The translations under genes and the position numbers were made by a program. The notes under the pieces are model-generated. The model was given only the letters and a program-made list of their open reading frames with translations, searched no databases and had not been told where the DNA came from. Below are positions 24,815-35,409 of a stretch of DNA of 64,000 nt, one piece after another. Source of the stretch: Vanilla planifolia (taxonomy: Eukaryota; Streptophyta; Magnoliopsida; Asparagales; Orchidaceae); NCBI GenBank assembly GCA_023846275.1, contig CM043870.1:18043057-18107056 (forward strand), in the 5' to 3' direction. The first letter of the stretch is position 1; each line of letters opens with the position of its first letter.

Positions 24815-26600
24815 TCATACATGAGGCTTTCGTTTGAGCCATACAAATATCTCATAGAAATAATAGTGTTCAGGCTCAAACATATCTCAAGGGAGGGGGT
24901 TGTGCCTAAATTTCAAATATATGGTAGATTATGTGATGACTTCTTCCCTAACTATGACATAGAAGTGAAACGCTTAGATAAGCTAAGCCCAATTGAATTG
25001 GTTTTAGATGTTCACTCATTTGGCCAATGCCAAAACATACAAAAAAAAATTTTGCTCCTTTCATTTTACATATTATTTCTTAATATTTATTAATATAGTT
25101 TGTGTGATATTATTCATTACAATTAAAAAACAATTTGGTTTTTAATGTGTGAATTTTGAAAAATTTTCACAAACTTATTTCATTCACCCCCTTATTAAGT
25201 GTTATATGTATCAATAAGTGTTACATGTATATATTAAGGAGCCTTATGCTATTACGGACATTTGTATTTTGTAATATTTTCTCACATTTAGATATAGGAT
25301 CATCAAAATTTTTGTATCCTTCACACCATGTGCTCCAAAGGCTAAATTTGATTTTGACTATACCAAACTACTTAAGTAGCTAATTTTTTTGATTTTATGG
25401 TATACGTAGTGCATGATTTTTTTTAGCAAACTAGAAGTTATAAGTGATGATTCTTAACCAATGGTGTCGACTGATTCTAGAATTACAAAAGTGATATGAA
25501 TGATATAAAATATGCTTGAGGATGTGGAAGATGTTAAAGATCACAAAGCATAACATGTGTTTTTCTTCAAGCAATTATTTCTGCTATTGAGTACTTAAGT
25601 AATGGATAAATTATTTTTTATTAGATATTGATCATGGATTACAATTGCACCCTTTTTAAGCATGCACTTTCAGTTATTTTTAAGCATTAATAGAATTTAA
25701 TATAAACCTATTACAATTCTTAATGGGAAAGCTTTAAATTTTAGGAATAATCAAAAGGCTTACACTAAAAATCTTAAGGAAAACTTGAATTTTGGTATAT
25801 ACAAATATTAACCTTCAAATGAAAAAATATATTCATATTTGCAAATACATTTCATCTTCAAAAATTCAAGATTTTATTAAGAAAATATCTATGAAATGGA
25901 GTTAGTACAAAATGAATTTTTGTAAATAAAAATTACTAAAAGAATATCAATTGGATTGTCAATTTGAAAATCTAATTGTCTACCTAAACAACTATTTTTG
26001 GGCAATGAACCTCCTAATTAGATTAGAAATAATAGCAATAGTTAAATTCTAAGATGTAGATTTGTTGAAACTCCATCAACCTACTTGATTAATCATGTGA
26101 TGTTCAATCTAATTCATTATAGATCATTCAAGGTTTATATCCAATAGAAAGAAAAGCATTTATCATCAACTTAACTTTTTATATGATGACCATCAAACAA
26201 TTTTGTAGGAATTTCATGTTTAATCTAATGGCATTTTTTAACATGGGGAAAATCATTTAATGAATACGAATAAAACATGAGCCAAAACTAGGTTTCTATC
26301 AAAAGCTAATTGGAAAGTAAAATTTATAGTTTGTTGAACTTAGAAAATAAAAGTTGAAGGGAGAAAATTATTTGATAAGGTTAATGAACTTACATAGAGG
26401 TGTAATGTTTAGCTTGCAAACTAGTATAGAAATTATCACACTGTGCTCAAGCACTGAAGTAAACATTAAGGAAACGTAAGGATAACAATTTGATTCTAAG
26501 GCTAAACTAATATGCTTATTACAACAATAAAAACTACATGTGTAAAGGAAAATCAATATACATTTTACTACTCAACATGAAATTTTTATATCAATTGTTA
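24815..26600. other. Unassigned sequence after gypsy element 1
   Basis: Contains a 90-codon plus-strand frame at 24,821-25,093 of moderate complexity (with G-R-L-C-D-D-F-F-P-N-Y and L-D-K-L-S-P-I-E-L-V) that I cannot assign, and further short frames. It could be the interrupted part of an older element. Confidence 0.35.
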
Positions 26601-29600
26601 AATTTGAAAAATTATAAACCGCTTTTCATTTCCTACTACGTTCTTTTTCTAGTCTTTAGTAATACTTCACTTTCTTAATCTTTTTTCTTGCAAAAGCTTC
26701 GATGTGCATTTTGGAAGACCTTTAAAGAGCTATGAACAACATTCTTCATAAAATAATTTCAAAATATTCTTTGGTGATAGTGATTCAACCATTATGTTAT
26801 GACTCATTATTTTATATGTCAAAAGGGTACATTAAATTTTGTTATTTTTCTTTTTCAAGAATTATAACCTTTGTGCTCTTTATTTCCTTCTAACATGGAT
26901 CAAGAGAAAGGAAGTCCCACTCTAGTGCTTTGTTTTTGGAAAGGAAGAACACTCATAGGGCTTATTGTTGAGATTTTTTTTGGTTTTTTTTAACACAATA
27001 AAAAAGAAATGAGGCTTAATTTCTTGTAAGAAAAGCTAATGAGGGTAATATTTGGGTTCATGAAAATGTAGAAAGGGGTTTATGCTTTAACTTATGTAAA
27101 TAGCAATTGTAAAACATTCTCCACTTAAGAAGGAGTGGATAAGTACTGATAGGCTTAAGCTTGGCAACTTATGGGTGAATAAAGTCCATTGTTTTGTTGG
27201 GTAAACCATGTCATATTTTGCTAGAACTTCTCTTTAAAACATATTTATCTTACTTATTTCATGATTCTTCAATTTTTTTAATCATTAGATGTAACATTTG
27301 GTGATCCATTATAGTACTCTACCAAAGTATTTCAAAATTCTAATAATTCAAAATTCCCTCTCATCTTGGGTTTAGTTATATGACATCTAGTGAGTTAAAA
27401 TCCCAAACCTTACAAAAAGTAACATAACGACCTTAAACTAAAAGATGGTATCAAATAATCCCATGAGGACTATTGTTGGGTCAAAAGTAGAGATTGTATT
27501 AATGCTTATCTTATAAAAACTAAGAGCTTACAAATACACATCAATATAATTCGCAAGAATATTTTATGCATTAAATAAGATGAAAATTATTGTTAAATGT
27601 ATGTATCAAGACTAGATCAATTTTTATAGGACAACTCTAAATTGATTAATTATATTATTAATAGTCTTTATTCGTGCATTGCATAAGGAACTTATTAATT
27701 ATATCATTATTGTTCATCATATCAGTTGTGAAGTTATTTAGAAAATAATGACCCATTTGAACAATAAAGGAAATTTTTTTATATAAAAGATACGTGTTAA
27801 GATCATTCCATACTTATCATAGCTTCACTTAACCTAACTTATGCATCACTTGTGTAGTAGCATTAAAAAAAGATTAATTTGTTGTAGTACTAATATATCA
27901 CACGTTAAGCATCATCTAGTTCATTCTGACACCTGTTTGAATTGACTAACAATAATTTAAAATGATAATTTACATTTATAAAAAAGATAAAGTCAAATGC
28001 AATCATTTGTTATGATAATGTTATGAAATATACATGACTGCTAAGATACACAATACTAGCTCGAAACATTAAATTATCATACTAGTATGAAACATAATAC
28101 TACCATATAACATGTAGATAGAGTCATTCATGTAGGAAAGGATTGTGCTATTGAGTAGTATTACTTAGGAACAGAATGCACAATGCCAACATGCATAGGA
28201 GATATGTGATGTGTGTTCTCTTCAATGAGTGGAATTGGAGTGTTGAATACTCTTCCAGATGTAGCTTCTATTGGGTAATTGTTGCGTAATAAGTCTTAGA
28301 GATGTAAGGTATGCATAGGTTGTTTAAACAATATGTATAGAATAGGAAATCTATAGAGATTTTTATGCAGTGTGAGGGAAAAAAGAAGTTTTACTTAATT
28401 GCCACCAAACCAATTGTAAGAAATTATGAGAACTAAAATTCCTATAAATTGGCTTCATTTTTCTACCATACTGTGGTTAAGAAAACTATGATGGATTTCA
28501 ATAGTGTTCAATCGTCCAAGAACATTTAATTTAATGGGTGGTCTTTCATGGGACTTTAATTGAAATATCATTTTTGGATTATGTTGAAGTGCCTTCATCT
28601 ATTACTGAAACATAGCACCTTCATACCTTCAAAATCATAAAACTCTCATGATTTTCATTTGTAACTTATAATATCAAATTATTAGTGATACTTATTGCAT
28701 ATATGTGTAACTAAATAAGGGTTATTGTTTTCTCAATTCCATTATCACTACATTCTTAAAAAACATCTTGGCCTATTTAGGAGCAAGGAAAGATCTTAAC
28801 TGAAAACTTTTTAAAAAGCAGATCACTCACAACCTTACGTCGGGGCGTTATGGTGCCACAGCATTTAGGACAAAAGTAAGGCCTTTTGTAAGTAGAAATA
28901 TGAAGGATTTACTCCAAGGCATGGAGTAAAGTGTGTTATTGAGGTAAATACTGCTTGCATTCTTTTTGTTAGAGGTTTGGCAACACATTTTTTTGATAAA
29001 CTAAATTTGATCAAAAGCCCACTTGCACCAATCATGATAAGTGAAGGAGTAATTATACAGCCAAGGTTATACAATTCTGTCAGGTGGATGTTGAATATTG
29101 TTTAATGGTTTAATATCTTAAAACTTCTAAGTGATTTACTTTATTACACTTGTCTTCATATTTTATTTTTGTGAACCAAAATGCTAAAACTAATGTTTGA
29201 GCAAGATGTTGGATTATAAAAAAATTGGTTAATTCCAATTCTCTTTGTTTAGTTACACAGAACAGTAAACAAGTTGTATCAAAGTAGATTGTCGCGTTGA
29301 TTAGAGAAGTTCTCTATTCTATAACCTTGATGTCATAGACTACATCCTTTGTAGGAAAATTACATTATTTTTTTAAGTTTGCAAAATACTATTTGGGAGC
29401 ATGCTCAAGTACTAACCAATGTTCATGTGTCAACAATTTTCATTTTGGCAAAACCCTTTCCAACTGTTTTTTTTCCAAAAAGTTTATTTGAAGTTAACGA
29501 AATTATTTGAAAAATTCATAACATTATTATGAATATTTCTTTTGAACTTAAGTACATAACTTTATTCAAAAGGGTATAACATTTATTTTGTGCTATATCA

Positions 29601-30400
29601 TAAGAAAATTGTAATTAAATGTTAATGCAAAACATTTTCTTTGAGACGATGTGTGTGTTACATGGGTAATATGAAAAAAATCAAAAGGTAATAAAAAGAA
29701 AAGGAAGAAGACGAAGGAGAAGAAAAGGAAGAGAAGGAGGAGCCTAAAAAATAATATGGAGCTTACTTGCATAATAGCCCATTATCATTGAAAATGTTCT
29801 TCATGTGATGAAGTTCATTAACACATGATGATTATTTGAAGATTTCTTTCACTAGTGAATTATATGCAAAAAAGAATTTCAATGACAATGTTTCATTAGA
29901 ACTTGATTCAATTTTCAATTATTTGATATTAGGAAATAGGTTGCTCAAAATTAAAAATTTTATTTCAAGGATAAAATTTTTTTCTATTGTTTGATTTTTA
30001 TGAATTAAATTATTTGATCAAAAATAGTTTTAGTTTATACATCATATATGCATATGCATGCATTCTCACAAACTCTTATTAACATTGAAACTGAGAAACT
30101 TTATGCATGAAAATGACTGATCATCAAGGACGAATTTGTATGCTTTACATATGTATCATCAAAGGTAATATCAAATTATTTCTATAGACTAAGTCAAATT
30201 TTATTACACTACTCTTTGAGGAAAACTTTGGTTCAATTCCATGAAAATATTTTCGAATTCATAGGTTACATTGTTTTGGATGTAACTTAAAATACTTCAC
30301 ACTCACTACATTATAAGATAGAAACTCAAGAGATAGAGAAAATAACAAATATTTGCTTGATGAGTCCACTTACAAGATAAGTACTAAAATGTTAGATGAA
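26601..30400. other. Unassigned; may hold the lost 5' part of the copia element
   Basis: By position the gag and integrase of the copia element at 30,400 should lie here, but I see no zinc knuckle, integrase core or 5' LTR that I can defend. The minus-strand frame at 28,865-29,074 lies in slightly GC-richer sequence and is of unknown family. Confidence 0.35.
29692..29742 (+). repeat. Purine-only tract
   Basis: About 50 bases of A and G with a single C, in irregular GAA, GGA and AAG units. It may be a degraded triplet repeat or lysine/glutamate-rich coding remnant, and could adopt unusual DNA structures. It is too far from the LTR at 32,332 to be that element's polypurine primer. Confidence 0.7.
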
Positions 30401-30406
30401 TAGATA

Positions 30407-31310
30407 ATGCCCATAAAGAACATAAACTTGAGTGAAGATGAAGGTGAAAGAGAAAGTAAATTAAAAGTAGAAGGGACTAGTCATGTATTACCTAAAGATT
30501 TGAAGTTTGAAGCATCACATAAAACATCAATTATAGGTGAAGTAAATGTAGGAGTTAGGAGAACAATTTCAATCAGAGAAATTAATCATAGTGTGTTTTT
30601 ATCTTTCATATAGGTAGTATCTATAGAAGAAGTGCATGAGGTTGACTATTAGGTTCATAAAATGAAAGAAGAGTCAGATAAGTTTGAGAGAAAACAAGTG
30701 TAAGATGTATTTTTTAGCCCTAGTGATCAATAAGTTATTGGAACTAAAGTAATTTTTAAAAATAAATGAGATGAAAATGAAGTGATCACTAGAAACAAAG
30801 GTACACCTGATGCTAAGGGTTATAGACAAGTTGATCGTATATATTTTATGTTGTCATTTATACTAGTAGAAGGTGTAGAAACTATTAGACATACTCTTTG
30901 CAAATTCATGTCATAAGAATTTTAGATTATTTGAAATCAATGTAAAATTTCAATTTTAAAATATGATAACAAAAGAAGATCTAAATGTAAAACAACCCCT
31001 AAGTTTTAAGACCCATGTAATTTGTGAGTATGTATATAAGCTTAAGAAGATATTTTACGGCCTTAAGGAAGCTCCTTGTTCATGGTATTATGGATTGGGT
31101 AATTATCTTATTAATAGCAATTTTAGAAAAGAAAAAAAATGATATCATACTATTCCAAAAATTTAAGTTAATTATTTATTACCTTTACAAGTTTATGTTG
31201 ATGACATCATTTTTGGATGCACAAATGAAAAAGTGGAAGGATATTTGTCACATAGTTGCAAGGGTGTTTTATATAAGTTTAATAGTTATATGAATGTCTT
31301 CTTTTGATTA
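30407..31310 (+). pseudogene. Copia RT relic with intact YVDD box
   Basis: The reverse transcriptase of the element. An open frame at 30,407-30,613 covers the variable, acidic region before RT. Then come M-K-E-E-S-D-K-F-E-R and, at 30,734, V-I-G-T-K-V-I-F-K-N-K with A-K-G-Y-R-Q downstream, the first RT boxes. At 31,035 it reads Y-K-L-K-K-I-F-Y-G-L-K-E-A-P-C-S-W-Y, and at 31,194-31,205 the catalytic Y-V-D-D is intact and followed by I-I-F-G-C-T-N-E. Frames change between these blocks and stops are common, so it is a pseudogene. The I-I-F-G-x-T-N form is typical of larger plant copia lineages. Confidence 0.85.
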
Positions 31311-31639
31311 CAAATTATGTAATAAAAATATGAGATTTTTATTTTTCAAACATAGTATTTGAAATATTTATTCAATAAATTTAGGTATGAAAATATAAAA
31401 TATAGCAATTTCTAATGAATAAATAAGTCTATTTAGATTAGTATGAAATTGAGAGCCACTTTGATTAACTTTATGAAGTACTTTTTGGATCCTTAGTATA
31501 TCATATAGTGAGTAGAGTAAATATCTTATTTAGTGTTGGCTTATGTGTTAGATTCCAATGAAATACAAAGTCATATAATAGTGAGTGAGGTAATCTTTGA
31601 ATATGTAAAAATTACAATGAACATAGGCTTAAGACACCC

Positions 31640-32110
31640 TAAAAATACTTATTCATGAGATCTTATAAGTTCCAAAGATTTAGATTTTCTAAGCTCTAGG
31701 GTAGATAAGAAAAAAAAACCTTAGGCACATGTGAATTACTAGAAAATATATTTAATTTCATGGCCATGAAAGAAGAAAACATTGCATAGCTATATTGACG
31801 ACAGAAGCTAAGTATGTAGTGGCTAAAAGTTGTGCTGCCCAAGTGTTATGTTTGAGATAATAATTTCAAGATTATGGTTTAGATGTCACACATATTCCCA
31901 TTAGAATTGATGATATTCGTACCTTATCATGAGTGAAGAACCAAGTTCATCATTCTTGGACCAAACACATAGTGTAAGATACAATTTATAAGAGATCAAG
32001 TAACTAAAGGCTTAGTCAAATTCATATATGTTTCTATCAAATAAGAATTGGAAGATATATTTACAAAATTCCAAAAATCTGATCAATTTCAAACCATAAA
32101 ATAATAATTA
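31640..32110 (+). pseudogene. Copia RNase H relic
   Basis: In split frames the plus strand shows F/S-x-S-R-V-D-K-K-K-T-L-G-T-C-E (from D-R-K-S-T-S-G), then at 31,801 T-E-A-K-Y-V-V-A-K-S-C-A-A-Q (from A-E-A-E-Y-V-A-A), then K-N-Q-V-H-H-S-W-T-K-H-I (from N-P-V-x-H-S-R-T-K-H-I). This is the RNase H that removes the RNA template. The catalytic E of A-E-A-E-Y is K here, so the domain is inactive. Confidence 0.8.
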
Positions 32111-32319
32111 GATGTAATAGAAATTACATAAATTATATCTCGTTTTTCATAATATTAAAGAGGAAGAATAACAATGGTTTAAATAAGTGACTAGGAACAA
32201 GTAGTAAGGGGAGCATAAATTACGTGAGAGCAAAAATTTTTCATTTTTAATACCACATATCATAATAATATATGTTTTTCACTTGTTATTTTTTATCTAA
32301 ATATTTGTCTTGCATCATG

Positions 32320-32331
32320 AAAAGGGAGAGA
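32320..32331 (+). promoter_or_regulatory. Copia polypurine tract
   Basis: AAAAGGGAGAGA lies just before the inferred 3' LTR. In plant copia elements a purine run of this type primes plus-strand DNA synthesis directly at the LTR edge. Confidence 0.65.
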
Positions 32332-33380
32332 TAGTTAAGTTACCATTGTATTTGATGAGTTAGGTCATAAATTTTAACTTTTTTTTCTAATTGGCTTGTT
32401 TTGTGCAAAGTAAGTTTAGTTTTAATGATCAAACCTAATGCCTTTGAAGATGGTGAATTAGTGGTCTCCAAAATACCTTAAAATTTTTAGTGATTCATGC
32501 ATATCAACTTTGAAAAGGTCCATATCTTTGTTTAAAAATAGAATGTTAGCTTATTAATTATAAGATACATCTCCATTCATCTTATTTCACATTCTGATTT
32601 ATGTATTTCACTAATTCATCCTATCTTCGATTTAAGAAAATCATAAGATTTCATTTTTATCTCAAATTTTTTTTCATTAAATCCATGTAATGCATCTTTG
32701 CTAAACTTCATGTAAATTGCTAAACTATCAACAAAAAAATTAATTATTTTAAATTTTCTTAATTTAAAAAAATTAAGTTACACCCCGAGCTGTCAAAGTG
32801 CAAAGCACTTGGGTTGACAAATACAAACTTGGTTTCGTAACATCAGGTTAGCCAGCTAGTTGAAAACAAGCCAAAAAATTAGTGAGGGTGCAACCTGAAC
32901 CAGATTGGGGTAAGATAGAGATTGAAAGGCAATGATCTTGAATGTAGTATGCAAATTTGGTTTAATTAGACCCATAACCATGGAATGGCCCATAAACATA
33001 TGAGTGTCTTAGGTGATGAAATCCCCAGCATAAAAGGGGGAGCCAACCCTAATTTGGTTAGCATTATATAGGCATGAAGGGTATTATAAAGAGAAAATAG
33101 ATTTTCTTTTGAACAATTCGGGACTAACTTACGTCTACAAACTCAATGCTAAAAGCATGTTTTATTTCTCACCATTCGAGGTTTAATCGTCTTCAATGAA
33201 ATTTTTTATTTTTTTTCCTTTTGAAATAATCTATCATTGAATTGAATGACTCATCTTTCTCTATTTTTGAATCCTGTTAATGAGATCTTTTCCAACTTTT
33301 TCATCGACGAATCAAACCTTCCAGATCTCATTCTATTAGATAAGTTGGCCTTATCCTAATCCACCTTGATCCATATGTAG
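32332..33380 (+). repeat. Copia 3' LTR (right end approximate)
   Basis: Starts as TAGTTAAGTTACC after the polypurine tract, close to the usual TGTTAAG start. The segment from about 32,780 to 33,160 is clearly less AT-rich, holds AGCATAAAAGGGGGAGCC and a TATA-like CATTATATAGGCATG (about 33,062-33,076), as expected for promoter and R region. No second copy was found in the window, so the right end is a guess. Confidence 0.5.
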
Positions 33381-35409
33381 GAACTAATCAACATTTATAG
33401 TTTTTGAAGTGACGGTTTAGAACCTCCTAGACAGGAGCCAATGGCACCAATCCTTCCCATTTAATGACTAATTCAATTGCCATTAATTAAGCCAATACAT
33501 TAGGCAATTTTGAAAAACTATTTTGAACTATTTGGAAGCAGTGCTTGGAACAACTTTATCTTGACTTTTAAGTGGCTATGATAAACTTTTTTTTTGATAA
33601 AACTCTTCCTCTTATTCATGAAATATCTAAAAAATATAAACCAATCTTTTAAATTTTAACAAAACACTGCATATTATTCTATTAAAAATTTCGTTAATCA
33701 AATTTAAGATTTTATCATAAAAAAAACAACATAACTAAGTGTCAAACACATAATAAATTAACAATTCAATACTCTTAGAAATGATCCTCAAACTATTGTC
33801 TACAATTTCATAGTGATGCTATCCCCATTCTATAATATTTTTGGACAATTCCATCCATTTATGGAACAATTTGGTGTAAAGATACAATAACAAGTCTCAC
33901 CTTTCTTAAAGGTGTTTCCATAATTATCTGATTTGTCTCACTCTTCCTAACATTTACAACAATTTTGTATTTGACTCCTACCAATATTATTTTCGTTATG
34001 AATTACATTCCACATGATATTCTCCTCTTTGAGTACATTATTTTTTTGCTAGATACCCTCTGTGATATAGACCCTATAAATATTTGTATTTGTTGCACAT
34101 TCATATGCAAATACATCCATAAGCCTTTTGACTTGTTTCATGAAAAACAACTCCATGAGCTCATTATTTTAATAAAAAAATTCAAATTTTTCTAGTTTGG
34201 CACTTTTATTGTTTTTCTTTAAAAATTCCAATAAAATTAAATTGATTTTTTAATATGTTTTGGTTTTCTTTTTTTGACATATCCTTTTTCAATTCATGTA
34301 GAATTATTATTTGAGATAACTTTTCATTTTTTCTTTGATATTTGACTTCCCCTCCATAATATTAGTTCTTTCAAATAATAGACTTTGTGATGTTATACAG
34401 AAATATCCATATACAAATTTCATTTCATGACATTTAAAATAAATTTTGATGCCATTACATTATTTTAACAAACACTAAATGAATCTTAAAGGCTTTTCAC
34501 CATTTTTCAAACATCCCTCCATACAAAAATTTTGTTGCTCAAATTAAAAAATGATGGGTTGCCTTGAATAATCTCTTCCTCGACTTTCCAAGTATCTACT
34601 AGCTAGTATAACTTGTCCATGGGATGCTCATTTTCCTTAGTTTCTTGATTTCTCTTGTTAAGAATGCCATTGGAATTTCATTATAAAATAAATTAGGATG
34701 CACCACTATGTTTCTTGAACATATTTACATATATAAGTGCCATTAGCATAAAAGTTTTATTAAATTTGAAAGACAAAAGACATGATCGTACTCTACCAAT
34801 GATAATGACAAAACTATTTAATAAATAATAAAATAATTATTTCAATAATCTAGAAGGACACGAAATGTCTTGCCTTTCATTATGCTTTTTTTTCCAAGAC
34901 ATTGTAATGCATTTCAAAGGTCTTACCTTTAAAAAAATACATGATACTCTTTCTAAAAGTCCACTTTCTTAATTTTCTTATCATATGTTTTAAGGGGTAA
35001 ATATAATCCTTTTTTATTCCGGTTTTGATTATTTAGGCCTTCTTAATAGAATATAAAAACATATCTATATCAATTGGAGTGTTTCTAGTTTGTTCACACC
35101 AATATAATGATAATTAAGGGATTCTATTATATAATACTTTGTATAGTGTCATCTCTATGCTAGACTAGTAAGTGTTTTTGTAAGAAAGTTAATTAAAAGT
35201 AAAAAACTTATCCTAGTTGTCTTTAAAACATAATTTATGTAGTCCTAATATATTCTTAAGTGTTTTAAATATTCTTTTTCATTGACATTTATTTTGAGCC
35301 TAAAATTTTGTGTTAAACACTAGTTGAGTATCGTATGGATCATGAAACCTTTTCCAAAAGTATGATATAAGTTTGGAATCCATATGTAATATAATGTTTT
35401 CTCAAAAAT
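33381..35409. other. Unassigned, probably decayed repeat sequence
   Basis: A 76-codon plus-strand frame at 33,965-34,195 and minus-strand readings near 34,560-34,620 are not random-looking but match no family I can name. Confidence 0.35.

Larger units (their letters stand above)
30400..33380 (+). mobile_element. 3' part of a Ty1/copia element
   Basis: Plus-strand remnant holding the copia RT, RNase H, a polypurine tract and a 3' LTR, in the correct order. The 5' LTR, gag, protease and integrase are not recognisable upstream. Copia rather than gypsy is indicated by V-I-G-T-K, Y-G-L-K-x-A-P and Y-V-D-D-I-I-F-G motifs and by the RNase H ending, with no integrase after it. The right boundary is approximate. 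Confidence 0.8.

Noticed and set aside
33965-34195. Possible hydrophobic protein with several cysteines
   Set aside because: The composition is what T-rich sequence gives, and no family or targeting signal is convincing. The opposite strand looks about as coding-like, without a match.
34560-34640. Minus-strand reading suggestive of a transposase (hAT type)
   Set aside because: Only a vague resemblance was seen, with no catalytic residues, terminal inverted repeats or 8-base target duplication.
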